Positions 50,224 to 58,423 of a stretch of DNA of 64,000 nucleotides are shown here, one piece after another (positions within the stretch are counted from its first letter, which is position 1; every line of letters starts with the position of its first letter). Source of the stretch: Croceibacterium_A sp044506565 (GTDB taxonomy: Bacteria; Pseudomonadota; Alphaproteobacteria; Sphingomonadales; Sphingomonadaceae). Where the stretch lies: the NCBI GenBank assembly GCA_044506565.1, contig JBIQKN010000003.1, positions 1 through 64,000 on the forward strand, given 5' to 3'. Under the pieces are notes generated by a model. It made no database searches, was not told where the DNA came from, and worked only from the letters and a program-made list of their open reading frames with translations. The position numbers and the translations under genes were made by a program.

Positions 50224-51020
50224 GCCCCAGCCGCGCGCCTCGCGAGGATTTCCTCGCAAACCCGGTAGGTCCGTTCGTTGTCGACATCGACCGCAAGCGC
50301 GCCGTCGGTGAATTCGATCGCCCGTACCACCAGCCCGAGACGGCTGCTCAGCCGCCTCATCGCGGCCTCGCGACTGAACGCCCCGAGCCGCAAAAGCAGG
50401 ATGTTGTGCAGGCCAAACGCGGTGATCATCCGCCAGACGCTCTTCATGAACTGGCCGCCACCGCGAAACACCTGCGCCCCGGCGTCGATCGCCTTGCGGT
50501 TGGCCAGGCCGTAGACGTTGCAGTTCGCATATTCGTCGTCGCGGAAGCGGTAGAAATTGCGCTGGCCTTCGGGATGCGCCGCCAGAACGCTGCTCTTGCG
50601 CGCCATCGCCGCGACCGCGTCCGCCCCCTCGAGAGCGGCGCGGACCTGTGCCACGGCGTCCGGCGTCAGCAGGACATTGTCCGCGGTAGTCACGAAGAAC
50701 GGACCGGCGCCGCTTCCCGCCGCGGCAATGAGACTGTCTGCGAGGCGCGCCTCGCTCGGCACCAGCCGGATCGGCACACCGCTCGCGGCGAATTCGGCCA
50801 GGATCGGCCGCAAGTCGGGCTCCGCGGAGGGCTCGACCGAGATGCGAATCTCGGCGAGGTCCGGGACGGTCGTCAGCGTCTCGAGCACATGCGCGATCAG
50901 CGGTTTCCCGGCGAGCGGCACCAGGCACTTGTGCGACACGCCGGCACGGGCCGCGAGCGGGTTGATCACCCCCTGCCGCTGCCCGGCCAGCACGACGGCG
51001 ATCGTCGTCGCCTCAGACAT
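50220..51020 (-). CDS. NTP transferase domain protein (MobA-like nucleotidyltransferase)
   Basis: A 266-residue nucleotidyltransferase-fold protein. IAVVLAGQRQGVINPLAARAGVSHKCLVPLAGKPLIAHVLETL carries the Gly-rich NTP loop and the conserved Lys of HKCLVP; FFVTTADNVLLTPDAV is the metal-binding Asp region. It likely transfers a CMP or similar nucleotide onto a phosphate to activate a small molecule, as in the first step for CDP-alcohol-type lipids; the substrate is not known. Start ATG 51020. 55 bp downstream of rne on the same strand; its stop overlaps the convergent PLP-fold gene by 4 bases. Confidence 0.78.
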   Translation of the reverse strand: MSEATTIAVVLAGQRQGVINPLAARAGVSHKCLVPLAGKPLIAHVLETLTTVPDLAEIRISVEPSAEPDLRPILAEFAASGVPIRLVPSEARLADSLIAAAGSGAGPFFVTTADNVLLTPDAVAQVRAALEGADAVAAMARKSSVLAAHPEGQRNFYRFRDDEYANCNVYGLANRKAIDAGAQVFRGGGQFMKSVWRMITAFGLHNILLLRLGAFSREAAMRRLSSRLGLVVRAIEFTDGALAVDVDNERTYRVCEEILARRAAGA

Positions 51021-51075
51021 GCTCGCCGTCCACGCGGAAGAAGCGTCGCATGCAGCGGTCGACCGGCGGTTGCCG

Positions 51076-53715
51076 TCAGTCGCCAAAGGTCCGTTGCCAC
51101 CAGCCGCTGCGGCGTGGCCCCGCGGTCTCGGCTTCGGGCTCCGTCACGGCGTCGGCAGCCGAATCGGCAGCGGAGACGGTTTCGGCCTCCTCCGAAGGGG
51201 CGACGTCTGGCTTCTTGCGCCGCGAGCGCTTGGGTTTGGCGGGCTCCGCTTCGGGTTCGCTCTCAGCCACCGTATCGACGGTCTCGGCCGCTTCGGCAGG
51301 TGGGGCTTCGACCTCGACCGCCTTCTTGCGGCGCGAACGGGGCTTCGGCGCGGGCTCGGGCTCGGGCTCAGCTTCCGTTGGGGGCGCCTCGGCCTCGGGC
51401 TCGGCGTCGGCCGCCTTGGACTTGCGCCTGCGGCTGCGCGGTTTCGGCGTATCCTCGCTCGCCTCCGCCTCCGGCTCAGGCTCCGGCGCGAGCTCAGCCG
51501 TAGCTTCCTCGGCTGTCGCCTCGGCCTCGTGGGCCCCTTCGAAGTCCGCCGTTTCGGTCACCGCCTCGCCGTCGGCATCGCCGTGGCGGCGGCGGCGGCG
51601 GCCGCCACGACGACGGCGCTTCTTCGGCCGTTCGCCGGGCTCGCCATCCTCGCCGCGCGGGGCCTCTTCGCGCTCGCCTTCGTCCTCTTCCGAAGTCTCG
51701 TCGGCATCGGGCTCGCGATCGTCGCGTTCTTCACGATTGCGCCCGCGGCCGCCGCGACGGCGCCGGCGACGCTTGCCCCGGCCGTCGCCTTCGGAGCGCT
51801 CCTCGCGCGCCTCTTCCTCGTCCTCGAGCTCGTCATCTTCCTCGACAACGATCTCGTCCTCCTCTTCGACGAGCGGTGCGAAGCGTGGGATCGAGGTCGG
51901 CCGCGGTCCTGTGCTGGCGACGCGCATCTTGGCGCCTTCCTGCTCGCCCTCGGGCAGGACCTCGACCTTGACGCCGTAGCGTTGCTCGATCTCGGCGAGG
52001 TCGTCGCGCTTGGCGTTGAGCAGGTACACGGCGGCTTCGGTCGAAGCGTAGAGCGTGATCACCGAGCCCTTGCCCTTGGCGGCTTCGTCCTCGATCAGGC
52101 GCAGCGCCGACAATCCGGCGCTCGACGCGGTGCGGACCAGGCCCGTGCCATCGCAGTGCGGGCAGGCGCGCGTGGTCGCCTCGAGCACGCCGGTGCGCAG
52201 CCGCTGGCGGCTCATCTCCATCAGCCCGAAGCCGGAGATCCGTCCGACCTGGATGCGCGCGCGGTCGTTCTTGAGCGCGTCCTTCATCGCCTTCTCGACC
52301 TTCCGGATGTTCGATCCGTACTCCATGTCGATGAAGTCGATGACGATGAGCCCCGCCATGTCGCGCAGGCGCAGCTGGCGGGCGATTTCGCGCGCCGCCT
52401 CGAGGTTGGTGTTGAGCGCGGTCGCCTCGATCCCGTGCTCCTTGGTCGATCGGCCCGAGTTGATGTCGATCGAGACCAGCGCCTCGGTCGGGTTGATGAC
52501 GAGGTAACCGCCGCTCTTGAGCTGCACGACCGGGTCGTACATCGCCGAGAGCTGGTCCTCGGCGCCATAGCGCTGGAACAGCGGCACCGGGTCGGCATAT
52601 TGCTTCACGCGCCGGGCGTGGCTCGGCATCAGCAGCTTCATGAACTCCTTGGCCGCGCGGTAGCCGCCTTCGCCCTCGACGACGACCTCCTCGATCTCAC
52701 GATTGTAGATGTCGCGGATCGCGCGCTTCACGAGGTCCGAATCCGAGTGGATCAGCGCCGGCGCGCTCGAGGCGAGGGTCCGCTCGCGGATCTCGTCCCA
52801 CAATCGCGCGAGGTAATCGAAGTCGCGCTTGATCTCGGTCTTGTTGCGCTGCAGGCCCGCGGTGCGGACGATCAGTCCCATCGACTTGGGCAGCGTCAGC
52901 TCGCTGACGATCTGCTTGAGCCGCTTGCGGTCGGTGCCGCTCGAGATCTTGCGGCTGATGCCGCCGCCGTGGCTCGAATTCGGCATCAGCACGCAATAGC
53001 GGCCGGCGAGGCTCAGGTAGGTGGTCAGCGCGGCGCCCTTGTTGCCGCGCTCTTCCTTGACCACCTGGACCAGCAGCACCTGGCGGCGCTGGATCACGTC
53101 CTGGATCTTGTAGCGCCGGCGCAGCGCCTGGCGCTTGGCGCGCAGCTCGTCCATCTCCTTCGCGCGGGCCTGGCCGCGGCCTTGCCGGCGCGAGCGGCCG
53201 CGACGCTCGCGCGGGCCGGGCTCGCCTTCCTCGTCGACGACGATCGCGGAGTCTTCTCCCTCGTCGTCCTCGTCTCCGTTCTCGACCAGGCCGTCCTCGA
53301 TCGTGGCGACGTGGTCCTTGTCGCTGGTGTCGATCTCCTCGACGTGCGGGGCCTCTTCGTCATCGCCCTCGTCGCTCTCGAAGTCGTCCTCGTCCTCATC
53401 GGCGCGAAGCGCTGCCTCTTCCTCGGCGTGTGCCTGCTCTTCGGCAAGCAGCGCCGCACGGTCGGCCGCCGGGATCTGGTAATAGTCGGGATGAATTTCG
53501 CTGAAGGCGAGAAAACCGTGACGGTTGCCGCCGAAATCGACGAACGCTGCCTGCAGCGACGGTTCGACTCGGGTTACCTTGGCGAGGTAGATATTGCCCT
53601 TGATCTGCTTGTGTTCGGCAGACTCGAAATCGAATTCCTCAATTCGGTTGCCCTTGAGCACCGCCACCCGCGTTTCTTCCGGGTGGCGCGCATCGATCAG
53701 CATGCGCGTTGCCAT
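51076..53715 (-). CDS. rne: Ribonuclease E/G
   Basis: An 879-residue endoribonuclease for mRNA decay and rRNA/tRNA processing, core of the degradosome. Parts in order: MLIDARHPEETRVAVLKG start; S1 domain (GNIYLAKVTRVEPSLQAAFVDFGGNRHGFL) interrupted by an acidic Glu/Asp-rich insertion at about 85 to 185, a feature of alphaproteobacterial RNase E; catalytic region with VINPTEALVSIDINSGRST (metal Asp) and IVIDFIDM; the zinc-link ACPHCDGTGLV; then an unstructured tail (about 560 to 879) rich in Arg, Glu, Ala and Pro with repeated RSRRKK segments, suited to RNA and partner binding. ATG at 53715; the upstream open frame has no initiation support. Confidence 0.95.
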   Translation of the reverse strand: MATRMLIDARHPEETRVAVLKGNRIEEFDFESAEHKQIKGNIYLAKVTRVEPSLQAAFVDFGGNRHGFLAFSEIHPDYYQIPAADRAALLAEEQAHAEEEAALRADEDEDDFESDEGDDEEAPHVEEIDTSDKDHVATIEDGLVENGDEDDEGEDSAIVVDEEGEPGPRERRGRSRRQGRGQARAKEMDELRAKRQALRRRYKIQDVIQRRQVLLVQVVKEERGNKGAALTTYLSLAGRYCVLMPNSSHGGGISRKISSGTDRKRLKQIVSELTLPKSMGLIVRTAGLQRNKTEIKRDFDYLARLWDEIRERTLASSAPALIHSDSDLVKRAIRDIYNREIEEVVVEGEGGYRAAKEFMKLLMPSHARRVKQYADPVPLFQRYGAEDQLSAMYDPVVQLKSGGYLVINPTEALVSIDINSGRSTKEHGIEATALNTNLEAAREIARQLRLRDMAGLIVIDFIDMEYGSNIRKVEKAMKDALKNDRARIQVGRISGFGLMEMSRQRLRTGVLEATTRACPHCDGTGLVRTASSAGLSALRLIEDEAAKGKGSVITLYASTEAAVYLLNAKRDDLAEIEQRYGVKVEVLPEGEQEGAKMRVASTGPRPTSIPRFAPLVEEEDEIVVEEDDELEDEEEAREERSEGDGRGKRRRRRRGGRGRNREERDDREPDADETSEEDEGEREEAPRGEDGEPGERPKKRRRRGGRRRRRHGDADGEAVTETADFEGAHEAEATAEEATAELAPEPEPEAEASEDTPKPRSRRRKSKAADAEPEAEAPPTEAEPEPEPAPKPRSRRKKAVEVEAPPAEAAETVDTVAESEPEAEPAKPKRSRRKKPDVAPSEEAETVSAADSAADAVTEPEAETAGPRRSGWWQRTFGD

Positions 53716-54156
53716 TGAATAGTCTCCGGGCGCGTGCGGCATCCTTGCTCTGAACCCTAAGGAACAGGCAGGCAGCCGGGACGCGCCGATCTGTGTGGTT
53801 TCCGCCGCAGGAGCGAGCGGAGAATGGATAGGCGCGGCCGGCAACAAGGCCGGAAACGCCGCGGAATGTGTCTGCCGGAATGCGAAGGCGCGGGGACACT
53901 GACCGCGCGGGGGCTGTCGCCGCGACGCAACCGTCCGGTTGCGAGTTGGCGAAATGGCCTTGGCTTCTCATTCGGGCATCAACCTGCAAGCATGTCCGGA
54001 GCTTCCGAGAGGAACTCCGGCGGAGCCGGTACGGCCGGATCTAGTACCCGGTGACCGGACGCGGGTTTGCTAGCATCGGGGGACAGCCTCGGCAACCTTA
54101 TTGCGCCGTCGAGCAAAAAACCCCTTGGTTCGGGGGGCACCCCGCCGGTAACCACG
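53716..54156. other. Intergenic region between divergent rne and the amidase gene
   Basis: 441 bases with no convincing protein gene. On the minus side it would hold the rne leader and promoter, which I cannot place by eye. On the plus side a GTGACC/GCTAGCATC promoter-like pair (54051-54077) and the leader motif AAAAACCCCTTGG (54116-54128) precede the amidase start. No tRNA or transposon remnant is seen. Confidence 0.6.
54051..54077 (+). promoter_or_regulatory. Candidate amidase promoter
   Basis: GTGACC (54051-54056), 12 bases, GCTAGCATC (54069-54077), close to the TTGAC-N12-14-GCTANAWC pattern. The predicted leader of about 75 bases contains AAAAACCCCTTGG, 28 bases before the start codon. 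Confidence 0.4.
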
Positions 54157-55050
54157 ATGGGAATGCCTTACCGACTGCAGCTTGCGCTCGTGTTCGTCGC
54201 GCCCGTGATGCTCATGGTGGCACTTTACGGGCTGGGCCTCGCGCTGGGCGTCGAGGCGCCGCTGCTGGGGCGCGGCTATGTAATCCGGGTCGATCTCCCC
54301 GACCCCCGCGCCGGTGTCGGATTGCCTCCGGTCGAGGGGCCGCAGGATCCGGGCCGCCCGCTGATCGTGATCGACGCCGGGCACGGGGGGCACGATCCGG
54401 GCGCGAGCGGCACGGGGCCGCTCGCAGGCACCAAGGAAAAGACCCTGGCGCTCGGCCTGGCCCGCGCGCTCCGAGAGGAGCTCCTGCGCGGAGGCGGCGT
54501 GCGCGTGGCGATGACCCGCGACGACGACCGTTTCCTCGCGCTCGAGGAGCGGGCCGAGATCGCCCGGGCCCTTGGCGCGGACCTGTTCCTCTCGATCCAC
54601 GCCGATTCGGCGGGCGAGAAGTCGGGCATCAGCGGGGCCAGCGTCTATACCCTGTCGGCCCGGGCTTCGAGCGAGGCCGCGGCGCGGTTTGCTGCGCGCG
54701 AGAACAGTGCCGACACGGTCAACGGGGTCAGCCTCGCGGGACGGGATGAGAACGTAAACGCGATCCTCGTCGAGCTGTCGCAACGCCGGACACAGGAGCA
54801 ATCCGACCAGTTCGCCTCGCTGATCCTTCGCGAAGGCGAAAGCGTGCTCGCTTTCCACCCGCAGGCCAGGCGATCGGCGGCGCTCGTCGTGCTGCGCGCG
54901 CCCGACGTGCCCTCGGCGCTGTTCGAAGCCGGCTTCATCTCCAACCCGGAGGACGCCGAACGCCTGGCATCGCCGGAAGGGCAGGGCCGCTTCGCCGAGG
55001 CCATGGCGCGCGCCGTCCGGATCTATTTCGCGCGGCAGGCGAACCTCTAG
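54157..55050 (+). CDS. amiC: N-acetylmuramoyl-L-alanine amidase
   Basis: A 297-residue Amidase_3 enzyme that cuts the stem peptide from MurNAc during cell separation. An N-terminal hydrophobic segment (LQLALVFVAPVMLMVALYGLGLALG) exports or anchors it. Zinc and catalytic motifs: VIDAGHGGHDPGASG, LEERAEIARALGADLFLSIHADS, LVVLRAPDVPSALFEAGFISNPEDAERL with the catalytic Glu in FEAGF. No AMIN targeting domain is present, so the protein is shorter than E. coli AmiC. Start ATG 54157 (or 54163). PBP1A follows 78 bp later, a functionally fitting neighbour. Confidence 0.88.
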   Translation: MGMPYRLQLALVFVAPVMLMVALYGLGLALGVEAPLLGRGYVIRVDLPDPRAGVGLPPVEGPQDPGRPLIVIDAGHGGHDPGASGTGPLAGTKEKTLALGLARALREELLRGGGVRVAMTRDDDRFLALEERAEIARALGADLFLSIHADSAGEKSGISGASVYTLSARASSEAAARFAARENSADTVNGVSLAGRDENVNAILVELSQRRTQEQSDQFASLILREGESVLAFHPQARRSAALVVLRAPDVPSALFEAGFISNPEDAERLASPEGQGRFAEAMARAVRIYFARQANL

Positions 55051-55128
55051 GGCCCCGGGGACCCCGGGGTGAATTTGATCGCATCGTTCTGGCGCGCGGA
55101 GGAATCGCCGTGCTAAAGGCGCGCCGAC

Positions 55129-57654
55129 ATGGCTGAAACAGATCAGACCGCCGGCGAATCGTTCACCTATCGCATCCGCCGCGAGGCGCGAGGAGCGCTC
55201 GACTGGTATCGCGAAGCCTGGCGCGAGAAGCGCTGGGTTCGCTGGGCGTCCTGGGCGGCACTGGCGTTAGCCTTGCTTTGGGCGCTCGTCTGGTTCCTGC
55301 TCGCGCGGGGCTTGCCCGACGCGAAAACGCTGCTCGACTACGAGCCGCCGCTGCCGACGATGGTGCGCGGGGCAGACGGGGAAATCGTTCATTCCTACGC
55401 GCGCGAACGGCGCGTCCAGCTCCAGTACAAGGATTTCCCTGCGCAGCTGGTGAATGCCTACACCTCGGCCGAGGACGAGACCTTCTGGACCCACGGCGGG
55501 ATCGACATCACCGGCACGTTGAACGCGGTGTTCGACTACGCGACCAAGCTCGGCTCCGGCCAGCGGGCCGTCGGCGGCTCGACCATCACGCAGCAGGTCG
55601 CGAAGAACATCCTGCTCGGCAACGAGTACTCGATCACCCGCAAGCTCAAGGAAATGATCCTCGCCCGCCGCATCGAGAGCGTGCTGAGCAAGCGCGAGAT
55701 CATGGAGCTCTATCTCAACGAGATCCCCCTCGGCCGTCGCAGCTTCGGCGTGCAGGCGGCGAGCCGGGCCTATTTCAACCGCGACGTCGGCGAGCTTGAG
55801 CTGCACCAGATGGCGTACCTCGCGATCCTGCCCAAAGCGCCCGAGCGCTACGGTCGCGCCCGCTATGCCGACGAAGCTCTCGCCCGGCGGAACTTCGTGC
55901 TCGACGTGATGGCCGAAAACGGCCACGTCACCGAGGCGCAGGCGGCGGCGGCGAAGGCCATGCCGCTGGGGTTGATCACCCAGCAGCCCGAAGTGCGCTC
56001 GGCCGACGCGGGCTACTTCCTCGAAGAAGTCCGGCGCCGTCTCATCGAACGCTATGGAGAGCAGGCCGAAGATGGGCCGCACAGCGTTTACGCCGGCGGG
56101 CTGTGGGTCCGCACCTCGCTCGACACTGAAATGCAGAGCGCCGCGCGCAACGCGCTGCGCGCCGGGCTCATACGTTTCTCCGGCGGGCGGGCCTGGCACG
56201 GGCCGATCGCGACGATCGATCCCGACAACGGCGATCTGACCGAGCAGCTGGCCTCGACCAACATCGGCATCAGCTATCTCGACTGGCGCGTCGGCGTCGT
56301 CGTGGCGCGCAGCGGCGCCTCGGCGACGATCGGGTTTGCCAACGGTGAAGAGGCCCCGCTCGTCGGCCTGCCCGACGCGATCAAGGTCGGTGACGTCACC
56401 GCGGTGGCGCCGAGCGGCAACGCCTGGGCGGTGCGCACGGTGCCCGAAGTGCAAGGCGGCTTCCTGGCGATGGACCCTAATACCGGCCGCGTCCTCGCCA
56501 TGCAGGGCGGCTTCGACTTCCGCCTGAGCGACTTCAACCGGTCCACGCAGGCGCTGCGTCAGCCCGGCTCGACGATCAAGCCGTTCGTCTATGCCACGGG
56601 CCTGGACCAGGGGATGACCCCGGCGACGATGATCCCCGACCAGACCTACTGCGTCTACCAGGGCGCCAACCTGGGCGAGAAGTGCTTCCGCAACTTCGGC
56701 GGCGGCGGCGGCGGCGAGCACACGATGCGTTGGGGGCTCGAGCAGTCGCGCAACCTGATGACCGTGCACATCGCGGCGGACGCCGGGATGGAGAACGTCA
56801 ACAACACGTTCGAGCGCGTCGGCATCGGTCGGTACGAAAACTACCTGTCGTTCGCGCTCGGCGCGGGCGAAACGACGGTGCTCCGGATGGTCAACGCCTA
56901 CGCCGCGCTGGTCAACAACGGCCTGCAGCACACGCCGACGCTGATCGACTACGTCCAGGATCGTCGCGGCAAGGTCATCTGGCGTGCCGACCAGCGCGAG
57001 TGCACCGGTTGCAACATGGACCAGTGGGACGGCAAGCCGATGCCCCGGCTGCGCGAGCAGGGCCGCCAGGTGATGGACGCGCGCACGGCCTACCAGGTCA
57101 CCCACATGCTCGAGGGCGTGGTCCAGCGGGGCACGGCGACCACGCTGCGCGATCTCGGGATGCCGCTGTTCGGCAAGACCGGCACCACGACCGGCCCCAC
57201 GGACGTGTGGTTCGTCGGCGGTTCGCCCGACATCGTCGGCGGGGTCTACATCGGCTATGACCAGCCTCGCAGCCTCGGCGGCTGGGCCCAGGGCGGACGG
57301 GTCGCGGCGCCGATCTTCAAGCAGTTCGTGCAGGAGACCCGGTCCAAGTGGACGGGACGCCAGTTCCTCGCGCCGGAGGGTGTGCGCATGGTCCGCATCG
57401 ACCGGCGCAGCGGCAACCGCGTGTTCGACGGCTGGCCGACCGACGAGCCGCAGGCGGCCGTCATCTGGGAGGCGTTCAAGCCCGACACCGAGCCCAGGCG
57501 CACGCGGCGGCAGGACGAAACGGACCAGCTCCGCGAGCTGGTCCTCGCGCACTTGCGCGGCGGGGCCGGGGCGGGGGCTTCCGCGCAGAACCCGGCGGAC
57601 GCCGAGGGTGCGCAGCAGACCGACTTCGTCGAGGAAAGCGGCGGCATCTACTAG
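55129..57654 (+). CDS. mrcA: Penicillin-binding protein 1A (bifunctional glycosyltransferase/transpeptidase)
   Basis: An 841-residue class A PBP. A membrane anchor is at about residues 37 to 60 (WVRWASWAALALALLWALVWFLLARG). The GT51 domain shows AEDETFWTHGGID with its catalytic Glu, GGSTITQQVAKNILLGNE and the ESVLSKREIMELYLNEIPLGRRSFGVQAASRAYF stretch. The transpeptidase has RQPGSTIKPFVYATGL (SxxK Ser), the SRN triad in EQSRNLMTV, and the KTGTT box. An OB-type insert lies between. The tail after ~790 is disordered. A GCTAAAGG -10-like element is eight bases before the ATG. Works in cell-wall synthesis next to the amidase. Confidence 0.95.
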   Translation: MAETDQTAGESFTYRIRREARGALDWYREAWREKRWVRWASWAALALALLWALVWFLLARGLPDAKTLLDYEPPLPTMVRGADGEIVHSYARERRVQLQYKDFPAQLVNAYTSAEDETFWTHGGIDITGTLNAVFDYATKLGSGQRAVGGSTITQQVAKNILLGNEYSITRKLKEMILARRIESVLSKREIMELYLNEIPLGRRSFGVQAASRAYFNRDVGELELHQMAYLAILPKAPERYGRARYADEALARRNFVLDVMAENGHVTEAQAAAAKAMPLGLITQQPEVRSADAGYFLEEVRRRLIERYGEQAEDGPHSVYAGGLWVRTSLDTEMQSAARNALRAGLIRFSGGRAWHGPIATIDPDNGDLTEQLASTNIGISYLDWRVGVVVARSGASATIGFANGEEAPLVGLPDAIKVGDVTAVAPSGNAWAVRTVPEVQGGFLAMDPNTGRVLAMQGGFDFRLSDFNRSTQALRQPGSTIKPFVYATGLDQGMTPATMIPDQTYCVYQGANLGEKCFRNFGGGGGGEHTMRWGLEQSRNLMTVHIAADAGMENVNNTFERVGIGRYENYLSFALGAGETTVLRMVNAYAALVNNGLQHTPTLIDYVQDRRGKVIWRADQRECTGCNMDQWDGKPMPRLREQGRQVMDARTAYQVTHMLEGVVQRGTATTLRDLGMPLFGKTGTTTGPTDVWFVGGSPDIVGGVYIGYDQPRSLGGWAQGGRVAAPIFKQFVQETRSKWTGRQFLAPEGVRMVRIDRRSGNRVFDGWPTDEPQAAVIWEAFKPDTEPRRTRRQDETDQLRELVLAHLRGGAGAGASAQNPADAEGAQQTDFVEESGGIY

Positions 57655-57674
57655 GTCCGGCGGCGGCGCTGCGC

Positions 57675-57693
57675 GACAATTGTCCATATGGAC
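57675..57693. promoter_or_regulatory. Overlapping palindromes upstream of the peroxiredoxin gene
   Basis: GACAATTGTC (57675-57684) and GTCCATATGGAC (57682-57693) are perfect palindromes that overlap, 30 to 50 bases before the peroxiredoxin ATG. They could bind a dimeric regulator; a CATAAT -10-like element lies seven bases before the ATG. Confidence 0.35.
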
Positions 57694-57723
57694 TTTGTCC
57701 GGTCGCCATGCATAATCCTGCGC

Positions 57724-58269
57724 ATGACGAAACGCCCGCTGATGCTCGCCGCGGCGGTGGCCGCGCTCTTCGCAATGCCCGCGAACGCCGCGCTCGAGGA
57801 GGGGCAGCACGTCCCCTCGCTCGTAACGCAGGGGGCACTCGACGGCAGGGCTTTTCCCTTCAACCTGCAGCAGGCGCTGCGAGACGGGCCCGTCGTGCTT
57901 TATTTCTTCCCCAAGGCCAACACTCCGGGGTGCAACCTCGAGGCCAAGGCCTTTGCCGAGAAGATTGACGATTTCCGGCGCGCCGGCGCGCAGGTAGTCG
58001 GCATGTCGGGCGACACTCTCGAAGACCTGTCGGAATTCTCCAAGAAGGAATGCGCCGGCAAGTTCCCCGTCGCGCGCGCAACCCCGGCGACGATCCAGGC
58101 TTTCGACGTCCCGCTCGAGTTCAACGGCCAGCGCAACGAGAACCTGGCCAGCCGCACGTCCTACGTCATCGCGCCCAACGGCGAGATCGTGCTGGTCCAC
58201 TCGGACAACGACTGGAGCGAACACGTCACGCGCACTCTAACCGCGGTCCAGGCCCTCAGGGCCTCGTAG
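57724..58269 (+). CDS. Secreted peroxiredoxin (AhpC/TSA, Bcp-like)
   Basis: A 181-residue periplasmic thiol peroxidase. Signal peptide MTKRPLMLAAAVAALFAMPANA. The peroxidatic Cys is in PKANTPGCNLEAKAF; a second Cys in SKKECAGKFP could resolve it. VVLYFFPKA and GEIVLVHSDNDWSEHV are family strands. Start ATG 57724 is placed before the signal peptide; the 12 upstream codons would remove it. Export is less usual for Bcp-type proteins, pointing to defence in the envelope. Confidence 0.88.
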   Translation: MTKRPLMLAAAVAALFAMPANAALEEGQHVPSLVTQGALDGRAFPFNLQQALRDGPVVLYFFPKANTPGCNLEAKAFAEKIDDFRRAGAQVVGMSGDTLEDLSEFSKKECAGKFPVARATPATIQAFDVPLEFNGQRNENLASRTSYVIAPNGEIVLVHSDNDWSEHVTRTLTAVQALRAS

Positions 58270-58360
58270 CACCCCGTCATCCCGGCGAAAGCCGGGGCCG
58301 CATTCCGCATGCGCTGCGCCGGTGCCATACGATCCCTGTTTTCGCAGGGATGATGGCGTT
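58270..58360. repeat. REP-type intergenic palindromic element
   Basis: CCGTCATCCCGGCGAAAGCC on the left and CCTGTTTTCGCAGGGATGATGG on the right are imperfect inverted ends (GTCATCCC/GGGATGAT cores) with internal hairpins (CCCGGCGAAAGCCGGG; CCCTGTTTTCGCAGGG). This looks like a second REP family, different from the one at 23337-23423. It lies between the peroxiredoxin and prfB genes. Confidence 0.65.
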
Positions 58361-58373
58361 CTCGCCACTTCCC

Positions 58374-58397
58374 CTGACAACCGCCCTGCGCTAGGGC
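58374..58397 (+). promoter_or_regulatory. Candidate prfB promoter
   Basis: CTGACA (58374-58379), ten bases, GCTAGGGC (58390-58397), about 26 bases before the prfB ATG; layout resembles the ilvD promoter candidate. Confidence 0.3.
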
Positions 58398-58423
58398 GCA
58401 CCGCTTTCCACGGAGACCTAACC

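Noticed and set aside
50557..53718. Open frame of about 1,050 codons on the plus strand opposite rne
   Set aside because: Its product is a low-complexity shadow of the Glu/Arg-rich rne codons; rne on the minus strand has full family motifs. High G+C content gives long antisense frames.
54115..54138. Minus-strand hairpin CCCC...GGGG followed by six T as a terminator
   Set aside because: Stem of only 4 bp, and no minus-strand gene ends there; the same bases are better explained as the plus-strand leader motif shared with rpfF.
55051..55070. CCCCGGGG-A-CCCCGGGG repeat after the amidase gene as a terminator
   Set aside because: Strong palindrome but no T-run and only one-base loop; a terminator function cannot be supported.
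55267..58224. Open frame of about 985 codons on the minus strand opposite PBP1A and the peroxiredoxin gene
   Set aside because: Spans two recognised genes, rich in Arg/Asp/His, no motifs; antisense artefact of codon bias.
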